Source: Gemmatimonadota bacterium (GTDB taxonomy: Bacteria > Gemmatimonadota > Gemmatimonadetes > Gemmatimonadales > Gemmatimonadaceae). Taken from it: a stretch of DNA of 64,000 nucleotides. Shown here piece after piece: positions 21,856 to 31,613 of this stretch (positions are counted from its first letter, which is position 1; each line of letters starts with the position of its first letter). The translations under genes and the position numbers were made by a program. The stretch is taken from contig JADKAQ010000046.1 of NCBI GenBank assembly GCA_016719105.1, positions 434,001-498,000 on the forward strand. The letters are read 5' to 3'. A model generated the notes under the pieces. It worked only from the letters and a program-made list of their open reading frames with translations, did no database searches and was not told where the DNA came from.

Positions 21856-22056
21856 CTAGTGCGGCGGGTCCGGCGTGAAGAGCGCCTCGATGCGTTCGCC
21901 GAACAGCGACGCGATGCGAAAGGCCAGCGTGAGGCTCGGCTCGTAGCGCTCCGTCTCGATCGAATTCACCGTCTGGCGTGAGACGCCAAGCCGTTCCGCG
22001 AGTTCGGCCTGCGACCAGCCGCGTTGGGCGCGCATGCTGCGTAGCGCGTTCTTCAT
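21856..22056 (-). CDS. small XRE/Cro-type transcriptional regulator
   Basis: 66 residues, almost entirely a helix-turn-helix: LRSMRAQRGWSQAELAERLGVSRQTVNSIETERYEPSLTLA is textbook XRE, with an LF.ER.E.LF.P tail as in the YozG/YgzD-like small regulators. Its ATG overlaps the stop of the upstream membrane protein gene (ATGA), so the two are translated together. Two AAGCATGCTT palindromes lie on the shared promoter at 22484-22521, so it very likely represses its own operon. In this family the partner membrane protein is usually of unknown function. Confidence 0.92.
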   Translation of the reverse strand: MKNALRSMRAQRGWSQAELAERLGVSRQTVNSIETERYEPSLTLAFRIASLFGERIEALFTPDPPH

Positions 22057-22454
22057 TGATAGCGGCGGCGAGCGATCGTGAGCCCCGCCGCATAGAAGAT
22101 CGTGAGGAAGGGCCAGATGTGTCGGTAGCTCCAGTTGGCCGGATCGAGCGGGAGCGCGATCTCGAGCAGGGCGAGCGTCATGAACAGCACCAGCGACAGC
22201 GGGAAGGCCACGGCCAGTGCCTCGAGCTGGATGCGGCGCTCGAGTTCGTCCATCACACGCAGGGCGCGAATGAGCTCCACGAGGAGCCAGAGGAAGAAGG
22301 GGAGCGGGACGAGCGCGAGTGCGGCCCGCCAGCCCCCAGCGACCGGGGTGTCGAGGATGAGTCGAACGCCGACGTACGTGGCGCCCCACAGAGAAAAGCT
22401 GGTGACGATCCGCCAGCGGTTCGCGATGGAGTGGAAAGGGCGAGGGTGCGACAT
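22053..22454 (-). CDS. four-helix integral membrane protein, partner of XRE regulator
   Basis: 133 residues with about four hydrophobic segments: SLWGATYVGVRLIL, AALALVPLPFFLWLLVELI, ALAVAFPLSLVLFMTLALLEIAL and IWPFLTIFYAAGLTIA. It ends in RRR (positive inside). It resembles the small membrane proteins found next to YozG-type regulators in many phyla; no enzymatic motif is seen. It is the first gene of the two-gene operon, 30 bases downstream of a strong TTGACA-N17-TACTAT promoter. Confidence 0.85.
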   Translation of the reverse strand: MSHPRPFHSIANRWRIVTSFSLWGATYVGVRLILDTPVAGGWRAALALVPLPFFLWLLVELIRALRVMDELERRIQLEALAVAFPLSLVLFMTLALLEIALPLDPANWSYRHIWPFLTIFYAAGLTIARRRYQ

Positions 22455-22483
22455 GCCGTGCTCTCGTGGGAGGGTCGAGGAGC

Positions 22484-22521
22484 ATAGTAAAGCATGCTTT
22501 ACTTTCTGTCAAGCATGCTTG
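22484..22521 (-). promoter_or_regulatory. sigma-70-type promoter with two palindromic XRE operators
   Basis: On the minus strand TTGACA (22507-22512), a 17-base spacer and TACTAT (22484-22489) make a near-consensus promoter. AGTAAAGCATGCTTTACT (22486-22503) is an 18-bp perfect palindrome in the spacer overlapping the -10. CAAGCATGCTTG (22510-22521) is a second palindrome overlapping the -35. Both share the AAGCATGCTT core and their centres are 21 bases apart, two helical turns. The layout is that of an autorepressed XRE regulator. Confidence 0.85.
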
Positions 22522-22547
22522 TCCTCTACTCCCTCCCGGGTTGAGCG

Positions 22548-25500
22548 TTACGGCCGGATCCCCGCGTTCACCTTGGGCGCCTCCTGCCGCCACGGCTGCG
22601 CAGGGAGCGCGCGCTGCCGCGGCCACTGCTCGTCGAGCGTGCTGCCGTCGAACAGGCGGCCGTTCATCATCACGTGACGCACCGTGTTGGTGTTGCGGAT
22701 GTTGGCCAGCGGGTCGGCGTCGAGGACGATGAGGTCGGCGAGCTTTCCCGGCTCGAGCGACCCGAGGTCCTTCTCCAGCCCCAACGCCTCGGCCCCCATG
22801 AGGGTCGCCACGCGCAGGGCGTCGTGGTTGGTGAGGCCCCCCGACGCCACGGTCCACAGCTCCCAGTGGTAGCCGAGCCCTTGCAGCTGGCCGTGACTTC
22901 CGATGCCGGCCTTGCCGCCAGCCGCAACCAGGTCGCGAATGACGCCGGCGTGCGCCTTGGCGTTGTACTCCTCGTCCAGGAACCACCCGGCCGGCCCCGG
23001 CGATCCGCCCGCCCCCTGCCCACGGCGACGCGTCTTGGAGTCGAGGTCGTCGTCGGGGGTGAAGCGGCGCAGCTTGGCGTCCTTGTTGGGGTTCTCCTTC
23101 GTGTAGTAGTAGTTCTCCATCCACGGCCCGCCATAGGACACGAGGAGCGTGGGGGTGGAGACCGTCCCCGACGTGGCGAAGAGCTTGATGACGTCGTCGA
23201 AGAGCGGGGTGATCGGCAGGTTGTGCTCGACGCCGGAGTAGCCGTCGATTGCCATCGTGACGTTGGTGCGGAAGGCGAGCCCCGCCTCGGTGGTGGGCAT
23301 GAGGCGCAGCTCGCGCGCCGCCATCATGATCCACTGCCGCACCTGCCGGTTGCCGGCCCCGTACATCTTGATGGTCTTGGTGTCGTAGTACTCGCTGTAA
23401 CGCTTGAGGACGTTGCGCGCCTGCTCCAACGAGCGAATGCGCTCACCCGCGAAGATGCCGGGCCCCGTGGAGTAGATGCGCGGGCCCACGATGTCGCCGG
23501 TCGACACGCGGTCGGCGTAGCTGAGCACGTCGGTGGAGCCGGTCTGCGGGTCGCGCGTGGTGGTGACGCCATAGGCCAGGTTGGCCAATAGCGCCCACGG
23601 CTGCGTGGTGTGGATGTCGGGCGAGTGGCGGAAGTGCGCGTGCGTGTCGACGAAGCCGGGGATGATCACCTTGCCCGTCACGTCGACGATACGTGCCCCC
23701 GCTGGTACCTCGACCGCGCCGCGCGTGCCGACGGCGACGATGCGGTTGTCGCGCACCACGACGTCGGCATTCTCGATCACTTCGTTGCCCTTCATCGTGA
23801 TCGCCTTGGCACCACGCAGCACGACCGCGCCACGCGGAATGTCACGCGTGCCGCTCACGCGGATGCGAAGTTCTGTCGGCTTGTAGGTCGCCGTCGTGGT
23901 GTCGCGCGCTGCCGGGCGGCGCGCCGTGTCGCCGGAGGCAGCCGGCGCGGGGGGCTGCGCCGCCGCGGCACGCCGCGCCACACGCACCGAATCGTCGAAG
24001 GCCTTGGCCCGGTCCAGATCGTACGTCACGAGGGCATTGCCGATCGACCAGTGCACCACGCGCCCGCTCGACTGCCACACCGGGAACTCGCCGCCGATGT
24101 CCGAGAGGCGGCGCACCGGCGTCGGCGCGCTCTCCGGCGTCGCCACCGAGATGACCGGGACCGGTCCTCCCACCAGGGGGACGGTCACGACGTAGAAGTC
24201 CGACCCCACCTGGGCGAGCGCGAGGTCCCCCTTGGGCGCCATGCGCACGGTGCCGGCGCTAGGCGGGGTGTTGGCTCCGGGCTGCGCGGCTCCCGTCACC
24301 CGCACGTGCTGCCGCTGGTCGGTCCCGTCCCACCGGAACGAGACGAGCCCTTCGCTCCCGCCGTAGGCGAAGATGCGCCCAGGGTCGCTGGTGAAGTGCG
24401 GATCGGCCAACCCGCCAGCTGCACGGATGCGCGTCACGGCGCCCCCTTCCGCCGGCACCCAGACGAAGCGCGCCGCCTGCCCGCCGCCAAAGCGCTGCAC
24501 GGTCTCCTTGAGCTCCCGCGCATCGGCCTGCATGGCCACGATGCGCGTCCCGTCGGGAGACCACTGCGTGCCGAAGTACGTGGCGATGTCGCGCGTGAGG
24601 CGCACCGGCTGCCCGCGCCCATCGGCGCGCACCTTGTGGATGTGTCCTCCCGCGTCGCCCCACGTGACGTACGCGACCCACGCGCCGTCGGGCGACCACG
24701 AGGGATGGAACTCCCCCTCGGCGCTCGACGCGATGCGGCGCGGCTCACCCCCCGGCAGCTCCATCACGTACAGGTCGCCTAACGCCGAGAAGGCGATGCG
24801 CGTGCCATCGGGCGACGGGACCGCATCGCGAATCTGGCGGGCGACGATCGTCGGCGTGTCCTCAATGGGATACTGGAACTTCACCTCCGGCCCGATGGCC
24901 ACGTCGACGTCGATGCTGAACGGGATCTTCGCCGGCGCGCTCCCGTCCACCGGGACGCGCCAGATCTCGCCGCCATAGCTGATGACGATCGCCTTGCTGT
25001 CCGGGGTGAAGTCGTAGCCCGGCAAGGCGTCGGTCTCGAGCATCGCCTCCTGGTTGTCTCGCTGAATGGGATAGGCGAGCCAGCGTTCGTCGCCGGTGGC
25101 CAGCTCGCGCACGCGCAGCCCGGTCTTCTCTTCGTAGCGGCTCCCGTAGGCGAGCCACTTTCCGTCAGGTGAAACCGCGGGACGAAAGCCGGAGCCGTAG
25201 CGCGCCGTCATCGTCGTCGTCGTCCCGAGCTCGCGGTCGTACGAGGCGAGCTGGAACTGCGGGAAGATCGCGTTGTAGGTCCACGTGGCCTGTCGCGTGC
25301 CGTACCACAGGTAGCGCCCATCGGGCGAGAAGGTGGCCCCGATCGCCGACAGCGGCGCCGGCTCGCGGATCACCTGGATCCCGGCCCCTCCATCCACGTG
25401 ATAGAGGAAGATCTTCGGCGCCCCCTGCACCGAGCGCGTCACGGCGATGTACTTCCCGTCCGGCGTCCATTCCGGCGAGACGAACATGTCATCGGTCGTC

Positions 25501-25943
25501 TTCGACAGCTGCAGCGTGTCGCTCCCGTCGGCCGCCATCACCCAGAGGTTGTTCCCCCCGCTGCGGTCGCTGATGAAGGCGATGCGCCGGCCATCAGGGC
25601 TCCAGCGCGGCTGCGCATCGTGCGCCATCCCGCTCGTCAGGCGCGTCGCCGAGCCGCCGGTGGCCGGTATTGTATAGATGTCGCCCAACAGGTCGACGAC
25701 CAGCCGCGCCCCGTCGGGACTCACGTCCACCGACATCCACGACCCCTTGGTCGCCGTGAAGCGCAGGTGGCGCGCCCCCTCCAGCGGGAGCGCCGCTCGC
25801 CCCGCCGGGCGCGCCGGAGCCTGCGCCCACGCCGCGTCGACGCTCCCCGCCAAGGCGACGAGCGAGATGATCGGGACGAGCCTGCGGGCGGCAGCGGCAG
25901 ACTGCGCCAGTCGGAGCGTTCGAAGAATTGGGCGCCGCGTCAT
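22548..25943 (-). CDS. exported TolB-like propeller fused to an amidohydrolase
   Basis: 1131 residues from the ATG at 25943 (AGGAG upstream). A signal peptide ends near AGSVDAAWAQ. The first 600 residues hold PD40/TolB-like propeller repeats (SPDG.RI.F.S.R.G, WSPDGRRIAFISDRSG, WTPDGKYIAVTRS). The second half is a metal-dependent amidohydrolase: IIPGFVDTHAHFRHS (HxH metal site, about residue 764), a later GIGSHGQ and VLDADPLANIRN at the end. This architecture is common in Gemmatimonadota and Bacteroidota. It is thought to act on cyclic amides or dipeptides in the periplasm, but substrates are not known. It is transcribed divergently from the glycosidase operon. Confidence 0.9.
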   Translation of the reverse strand: MTRRPILRTLRLAQSAAAARRLVPIISLVALAGSVDAAWAQAPARPAGRAALPLEGARHLRFTATKGSWMSVDVSPDGARLVVDLLGDIYTIPATGGSATRLTSGMAHDAQPRWSPDGRRIAFISDRSGGNNLWVMAADGSDTLQLSKTTDDMFVSPEWTPDGKYIAVTRSVQGAPKIFLYHVDGGAGIQVIREPAPLSAIGATFSPDGRYLWYGTRQATWTYNAIFPQFQLASYDRELGTTTTMTARYGSGFRPAVSPDGKWLAYGSRYEEKTGLRVRELATGDERWLAYPIQRDNQEAMLETDALPGYDFTPDSKAIVISYGGEIWRVPVDGSAPAKIPFSIDVDVAIGPEVKFQYPIEDTPTIVARQIRDAVPSPDGTRIAFSALGDLYVMELPGGEPRRIASSAEGEFHPSWSPDGAWVAYVTWGDAGGHIHKVRADGRGQPVRLTRDIATYFGTQWSPDGTRIVAMQADARELKETVQRFGGGQAARFVWVPAEGGAVTRIRAAGGLADPHFTSDPGRIFAYGGSEGLVSFRWDGTDQRQHVRVTGAAQPGANTPPSAGTVRMAPKGDLALAQVGSDFYVVTVPLVGGPVPVISVATPESAPTPVRRLSDIGGEFPVWQSSGRVVHWSIGNALVTYDLDRAKAFDDSVRVARRAAAAQPPAPAASGDTARRPAARDTTTATYKPTELRIRVSGTRDIPRGAVVLRGAKAITMKGNEVIENADVVVRDNRIVAVGTRGAVEVPAGARIVDVTGKVIIPGFVDTHAHFRHSPDIHTTQPWALLANLAYGVTTTRDPQTGSTDVLSYADRVSTGDIVGPRIYSTGPGIFAGERIRSLEQARNVLKRYSEYYDTKTIKMYGAGNRQVRQWIMMAARELRLMPTTEAGLAFRTNVTMAIDGYSGVEHNLPITPLFDDVIKLFATSGTVSTPTLLVSYGGPWMENYYYTKENPNKDAKLRRFTPDDDLDSKTRRRGQGAGGSPGPAGWFLDEEYNAKAHAGVIRDLVAAGGKAGIGSHGQLQGLGYHWELWTVASGGLTNHDALRVATLMGAEALGLEKDLGSLEPGKLADLIVLDADPLANIRNTNTVRHVMMNGRLFDGSTLDEQWPRQRALPAQPWRQEAPKVNAGIRP

Positions 25944-26248
25944 CGATCGGTTCTCCTGAAGGTGTTCCCCACCCTCGGTTGGGCAGGCTCGCTCACCCGA
26001 CGCCCGGCGGGGCGGCTCGCCAGGCGTTGGGCGGAGTTGCTCGCCCGTCCGTCGGCGGGCGACCTCGCCCGGCGTTGGGCGAAGCGCACAGAACATCGCC
26101 ACCAGTACCGTCCCCTGCCACAGCGCCCCGCTCTTCTCTTGACACCGGACCCAGTGAACACAACTTTGTTCTGCATTCGAACAAAGTCTGGAACGGACCC
26201 CCCTCTCCCTTGGTCCGCCGTCCAGTCCGCCCCCAAGAAGAGGCTCGC
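25944..26248. other. divergent intergenic region with repeated GGCGTTGGGCG-like words
   Basis: The 305 bases between the amidohydrolase and the glycosidase operon hold no gene. 25980-26100 is a run of short imperfect direct repeats (GTTGGG.., GCTCGCCAGGCGTTGGGCG, CCTCGCCCGGCGTTGGGCG). The plus-strand promoter and operator occupy 26139-26187. A frame open through the whole region is coding-like in neither composition nor product and is not accepted. Confidence 0.6.
26139..26187 (+). promoter_or_regulatory. promoter and ROK-type operator of the beta-glucan plus operon
   Basis: TTGACA at 26139-26144 is followed after 17 bases by AACTTT (26162-26167), a weak -10. ACTTTGTTC (26163-26171), 7 bases, GAACAAAGT (26179-26187) is a perfect 9-bp inverted repeat covering the -10 and start region. 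The same 9-7-9 arrangement occurs at 39597-39621 on the promoter of the opposing operon, which encodes a ROK repressor. Repression by that protein is the likely mechanism. Confidence 0.75.
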
Positions 26249-29200
26249 ATGGGTCCGACTCGCACTCCCGTCGTCCGGCGTCTGGGCCGGCGCTGGTTCG
26301 CCACGGCACTCGCCGCCGCGCTGACCGCCCTCCCCTTCCAGGCACCGCTCGCCCAACGCGTCCAGGTCGTCTCGGACGCCGCCGGATCACGCCTGCAGGT
26401 CGACGGGCGCGACTTCATGGTCCTGGGGATGAACTGGGACTACTTCCCCATCGGGACCAACTACGCCTACAACTTCTGGGGGCAGCCCGACGACTTCATC
26501 AAGGGGCGCTCGACCGGGGAGATGTCGCTCCTCAAGAGCATGGGGGTCAACGCGATCCGGCAGTACGCCGGCGTCCCTCCCAAGTGGGTGCGCTACATCT
26601 ATGAACAGTACGGGATCTTCACCGTCCTCAATCACTCGATGGGGCGCTACGGCGTCACGGTGAACGGCGCCTACCAGGCCCACACCGACTACTCCGACCC
26701 GCGCGTCCGCAGCGCGATCATCGGCGAGGTGACCGCCCTGGTCGAGCAGTTCAAGGGGACGCCCGGCGTGCTGATGTGGCTCCTGGGGAACGAGAACAAC
26801 TACGGGCTGGTCTGGAAGTCGGCCGAGACCGAACAACTCCCCGCGGGAGAGCGCGACGCCGCCAAGGCGCGCTACCTCTATTCGCTCTTCGGCGAGACGA
26901 TCCGCGCCATCAAGGCGATCGACACCGCCCACCCGGTCGCCATGGCCAACGGCGACCTGCAGTACCTCGACATCATTGCCGAGGAAGCCAAGGGGCTCGA
27001 CGTCTTCGGCTCCAACGTCTATCGCGGACTCTCGTTCGGCGACGCCTTCCAGCGCGTCAAGGACAAGCTCGGCGTCCCGGTCATGTTCACCGAGTTCGGC
27101 GCCGACGCGTACAACGCCAGGGAGATGCGCGAAGACCAGCTGACGCAGGCGAGCTACCTGCTGGCGCAGTGGGAGGAGATTTACCGCCAGTCGGCCGGCA
27201 AGGGGGGCGTGGGGAACGCGATCGGCGGCTTCACCTTCCAGTGGAGCGACGGGTGGTGGAAGGTGAAGCAGGAGGAGCGCCTCGACATCCACGACACCGA
27301 CGCCGGCTGGGCCAACGCCGCATACGCCGAGGACCACTCGAAGGGCGACAACAACATGAACGAGGAGTGGTGGGGGATCGTGGCCAAGGGGCCGACCGAC
27401 TTCCGCGGCCACTTCCAGCTCTTTCCGCGCGCCGCGTTCTACGCCCTGCAGAAGGCCTACACGCTGGACCCGTACGCATCGGCCACCAGCATGGCCGCCA
27501 TCCGCTCGCACTTTGCGGCGATCAGCACCACGGAGATGGCGCTCAAGGCGCGCGGTGACGGCGCCGCTTTAGGCTCCAACGCTACCGAGCGCGTGCGGCT
27601 GAGCGGGATGCGGCTCGAGTTCTCGACCTTCAGCACCGGTGGGAGCCGCCTCTCGACCCCGTCGTCGCGTACGCCGAGCGCCACCGCGCGTCCCGCCTCC
27701 ACCGGCTTCGACCGGATGGAGTCGTACTTCGCCGAGTTGACCGCGAACCCGGCGCAGAACGTCACGGCCACGCTCTCGCTCAACATGCTGGGCAAGGTGA
27801 CGAGAACCGCGGGCGTTCGCGCACGCTGCTGCAGGCCGACGGTTCGAGCTACAAGGACAACAGCATCGAGCGCCTCAAGGTGTACCGGGCGAGCCTCGGC
27901 TGGGACGAGCGCAACTTCCGACTCGACGGCTTCTATCGTACCGGACATTACCACTGGGGGTACGAAGGGGACTTCTTCGGGCTGTATCGCGAGGCCAACT
28001 ACGGCCCCAACATCGACATCTACAACGGCGAGGCCCCGTTAGGCTTCGAGTTCACCGGCAAGCGCAAGTTCGACGGGCTCAAGATCGCGGCCGGGCCCGA
28101 GCTGTGGTGGGGAGCCAACCCCGCGGTGCTGGCCAAGTATCGCCGGCAGGTGGGAGCCTTCCAGGTGACGGGGGTCTACCAGGAGGACATCGCGCGGCAG
28201 GGACAGACGGCGTCGTCGTTCGCGATCCCGCAGCCGCAGGTCCGCACGGGGACTTTGCACCTGGCCACCACCCGCGGCGCCGCCGGCTTCGAGCTGGGCG
28301 GCATCTGGGGGGGGAACACGAGGGTGGGACGCGTCTTCCAGATCGCCGACGGCGGCCCCGGCTCCTACCGCATGCTGCAGGACCAGATCAAGGACTCGGA
28401 CGCCCTCGGCGCCAAGGCCAAGGTCACCTGGTCGCGCGGGCGGTGGAACTGGTACGCGCAGGGTGCCGCGATGGGGATTGTGGCTGACGGCGGCCCCACG
28501 CAGACCATGACGTTCACCGGCTGGGGGCTCAAGGACAGCGGGAGCGGCAACAACTGGAACGCGCTCACCGGCTTCACCTATGCCGTGGGCAAGTTCCAGA
28601 TCGCCCCCAACTTCCTCTGGCAGAAGCCGATCGTCGGCCCCATCCCGGCCGACGTCCCGGCGCCCGGACGCCCGCGCAACATCCTCGACGACCCGTTCGT
28701 CGTGCGTGGCAACCGCGAGCAGACGGCGGGGGAGATCCTCATCTCGTTCGACCCGACCCCCGCGACCTTCATGTACGCGTGGGACAGCGACAACCGGGAA
28801 GATGCGCGCCTCGCCTTCAACCTAGGCTACATCTATCGCCACTATCCCACCACGCAGGACGCCGCCATCGGCATCCTCGCCGACGGGCGCACGCTCTTCG
28901 CCTTCCCTGGCGCCCCGCCGGCCAAGGATCTCTGGGAAGTTCGCAGCCGCGTCGTCTCGCGCGTGTCGCCGTCGCTCCGCCTCATCGCCAACGGCTTCTG
29001 GGGGACAGCCCAGCCTAACGGGAACAGCGCGCGCCTCATCAAGCGCTACGGTGGCGACTTGCGCCTGGCCACCGGGCAGATGAAGGTGTCCGCCGCGGCC
29101 AAGTTCAACGACTGGGGGCCGTTCGACTACCATCGCGACTTCAACCTCACGTATCCCACGCAGCTCATGGGCGACCTCTCGTACTTCCTGGGGCTGCCGA

Positions 29201-29388
29201 GCTGGTTCAACGTCCCGGGGACGCGCTTCGGACTGCGCGGCACGTGGCGCACGCTCGACCGCTTCTCGCCGCGCTACTGCCCCGAGCGCGTGGCCGACGC
29301 CACGGGGTCGCTCGCGTGCGACCCGACCGCCCCCGCCAAGACGGGGCGCGAGTGGGAAATCCGTTCGTACGTGACCGTTGGGTGGTGA
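26249..29388 (+). CDS. clan GH-A glycosidase fused to an outer-membrane beta-barrel (one frame break)
   Basis: About 1046 residues if one missing base near 27797-27801 is restored. The first frame stays clean to NMLGKVT and the second resumes with ENRGRSRTLLQADGSS. A signal peptide ends near APLAQ. The TIM-barrel part (about 35-430) has LLGNENNYGL (acid/base Glu, about 181) and VMFTEFGADAYN (nucleophile Glu, about 281), like GH2_C or beta-1,3-glucanosyltransferase enzymes. From about 510 on, alternating aromatic strands and a terminal ...IRSYVTVGW suggest an outer-membrane barrel that anchors or exports the enzyme. AAGAAGAGG precedes the ATG. It is the first gene of the plus operon; the GH3 gene starts four bases after its stop. 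Confidence 0.82.
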
Positions 29389-29392
29389 CGCG

Positions 29393-31594
29393 ATGATCGA
29401 GCGGCGAGTGCGCGAGCTGCTGGCGCGCATGACGCTCGAGGAGAAGATCGGGCAGCTGGCGCAGGTGCAATCCGGGGGCGGACACGTCCCCGACCACCTG
29501 CGCCAGTCGCTGCGTGACGGACGCGTGGGCTCGGTGATCAACGAGGTGCACGCCGCCACGGTCAACGAGCTGCAGCGCATCGCCGTGGAGGAGAGCCGGC
29601 TCGGCATCCCGCTCCTCATCGGGCGCGACGTGATCCACGGCTTTCGCACCGTCTTCCCGATCCCGCTGGGCCAGGCGGCGAGCTGGAACCCCGCGCTCGT
29701 GCGGGAGGGAGCGCGCGTCGCCGCGCGCGAGGCGGCGTCGGCAGGCGTCAACTGGACCTTCGCCCCCATGCTCGACATCGCCCGCGACCCCCGCTGGGGG
29801 CGTGTCGCCGAGTCGTTAGGCGAGGACCCGCACCTCTCCGGGGTGCTGGGTGCCGCCATGGTGCGGGGCTTCCAGGGCGAGGACGAATCCGGCGCGCCGG
29901 CAGCTCGCGGGCGCCTGGCGGCCTGTGCCAAGCACTTCGCCGGCTACGGCGCCAGCGAGAGCGGGCGCGACTACGCGACCACGAGCATCCCCGAGCACGA
30001 CCTGCGCAACGTGCACCTCCCGCCGTTCAAGGCGGCGATCGACTCAGGGGCGATGACGATCATGACGTCGTTCAGCGACCTCAATGGCGTCCCCGCCACC
30101 GGCAACGCCTGGCTCCTCACACAGGTGCTGCGCGAGGAGTGGGGGTTCGACGGCTTCGTGGTGAGCGACTGGGACTCCATTCGCCAGCTCGCCGTGCACG
30201 GCCTCACCGAGGACGATCGCGGCTCGGCGCGCGAGGCCGCCAACGCCGGCGTCGACATGGAGATGGCGAGCCACACCTACGCCCATCACATGGCCGCGCT
30301 CGTGCACGACGGCGAAGTGCCGCTGGCGCGGGTGGATGCGATGGTCGCCAACATCCTGCGCATCAAGTTCCGGCTGGGGCTCTTCGAGCAGCCCTACACG
30401 GATCCGGCGCAGTTTCCACCGCCCGGTGCCGATGTGCACCTGGCGGCGGCACGCGCCGCGGCGATCGAATCGGCGGTCCTGCTCAAGAACGACTACCAAG
30501 CGCTCCCGCTCTCCCGCGAGTCGCTCCGCACCATCGCGGTCATCGGCCCCCTGGCCGACGATCCGTACGAGCAGCTCGGGACCTGGATCTTCGACGGCGA
30601 CGCCCAGCTCAGCCGCCCGCTCCTCCCCGCCATTCGCGCCCTGGCCGGCGACCAGATCGCCGTGCACTACGCCCGCGGGGTGGAGACGACGCGCAGTCAC
30701 GGCACCGCCGGCTTCGCCGAAGCGGTTGCAGCTGCCGAGTCGTCCGATGTGGTCGTCCTCGTCCTGGGAGAGGAGGCCATCCTCTCCGGCGAGGCGCACT
30801 GCCGCGCCGACGTCGCACTCCCGGGCGCGCAGGAAGCGCTCATCGAGGCCGTCGCCGCCACCGGAAAGCCGATCGTGCTCGTCCTCATGACCGGGCGCGC
30901 GCTCGCCCTGGAGCGCATCGCGCACCACTGTCACGCCATCCTCTGCGCGTGGCACCCCGGCTGCATGGGAGGCGAGGCCATCGCCGACCTCCTCTTCGGC
31001 GTCGCCTCGCCGTCGGGCAGGCTCCCGGTGACCTTCCCCCGCGTCACCGGGCAGCTCCCCATCTATTACGCGCAGAAGCATGGCGGCAAGCCGGCGACGC
31101 CGGCCACGTACATTCACATCGACGATATCCAGCCGCGCGCCCCGCAGCTCTCCGTCGGCAACACGTCGTTCCATCTCGATGTGCACTGGACGCCGCTCTT
31201 TCCCTTCGGGCACGGGCTGTCGTACACCACCTTCGCGTACGAACATCTCCGCGCCAGCACCGCCGAACTGCCCATGGACGGCACCCTCACGTTGAGCGTC
31301 GACGTCATCAACGTGGGCCATCGAGAGGGCGACGAAGTCGTGCAGCTGTACGTGCGCGACCTGGTCGGGAGCGTCACGCGTCCCGTGCGCGAGCTCAAGG
31401 GCTTCCAGAAGCTTCGCCTCGCTCCCGGGGAGCGTCGTACGGTCTCCTTCACGCTTGCGGCGCACGACCTCGCGTTCCATGGTCGCGGCATGCAGCTGGC
31501 GGCCGAGCCCGGGCGTTTCCATGCCGGGATCGGCGGTGACTCCAACGCCGCGCTCCACCTCGAGTTCGTCCTGCTGGCACCGACCACGCCGTGA
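29393..31594 (+). CDS. GH3 beta-glucosidase (BglX-like), cytoplasmic
   Basis: 733 residues, no signal peptide. The GH3 N-terminal barrel is seen from MTLEEKIGQLAQV, GIPLLIGRDVIHG, FAPMLDIARDPRWGR and ACAKHFAGYGA; the nucleophile Asp is in FVVSDWDSI (about residue 258). The second domain (from about 360) and a fibronectin III-like C-terminal domain (TLSVDVINVGHREGDEVVQLYVRD) complete the three-domain form typical of BglX. The likely role is to release glucose from imported beta-glucan oligosaccharides, together with the second GH3 enzyme. It starts four bases after the GH-barrel gene; the next GH3 gene follows after 19 bases. Confidence 0.93.
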   Translation: MIERRVRELLARMTLEEKIGQLAQVQSGGGHVPDHLRQSLRDGRVGSVINEVHAATVNELQRIAVEESRLGIPLLIGRDVIHGFRTVFPIPLGQAASWNPALVREGARVAAREAASAGVNWTFAPMLDIARDPRWGRVAESLGEDPHLSGVLGAAMVRGFQGEDESGAPAARGRLAACAKHFAGYGASESGRDYATTSIPEHDLRNVHLPPFKAAIDSGAMTIMTSFSDLNGVPATGNAWLLTQVLREEWGFDGFVVSDWDSIRQLAVHGLTEDDRGSAREAANAGVDMEMASHTYAHHMAALVHDGEVPLARVDAMVANILRIKFRLGLFEQPYTDPAQFPPPGADVHLAAARAAAIESAVLLKNDYQALPLSRESLRTIAVIGPLADDPYEQLGTWIFDGDAQLSRPLLPAIRALAGDQIAVHYARGVETTRSHGTAGFAEAVAAAESSDVVVLVLGEEAILSGEAHCRADVALPGAQEALIEAVAATGKPIVLVLMTGRALALERIAHHCHAILCAWHPGCMGGEAIADLLFGVASPSGRLPVTFPRVTGQLPIYYAQKHGGKPATPATYIHIDDIQPRAPQLSVGNTSFHLDVHWTPLFPFGHGLSYTTFAYEHLRASTAELPMDGTLTLSVDVINVGHREGDEVVQLYVRDLVGSVTRPVRELKGFQKLRLAPGERRTVSFTLAAHDLAFHGRGMQLAAEPGRFHAGIGGDSNAALHLEFVLLAPTTP

Positions 31595-31613
31595 ACCCTC
31601 ACGAGTCCCGCAT

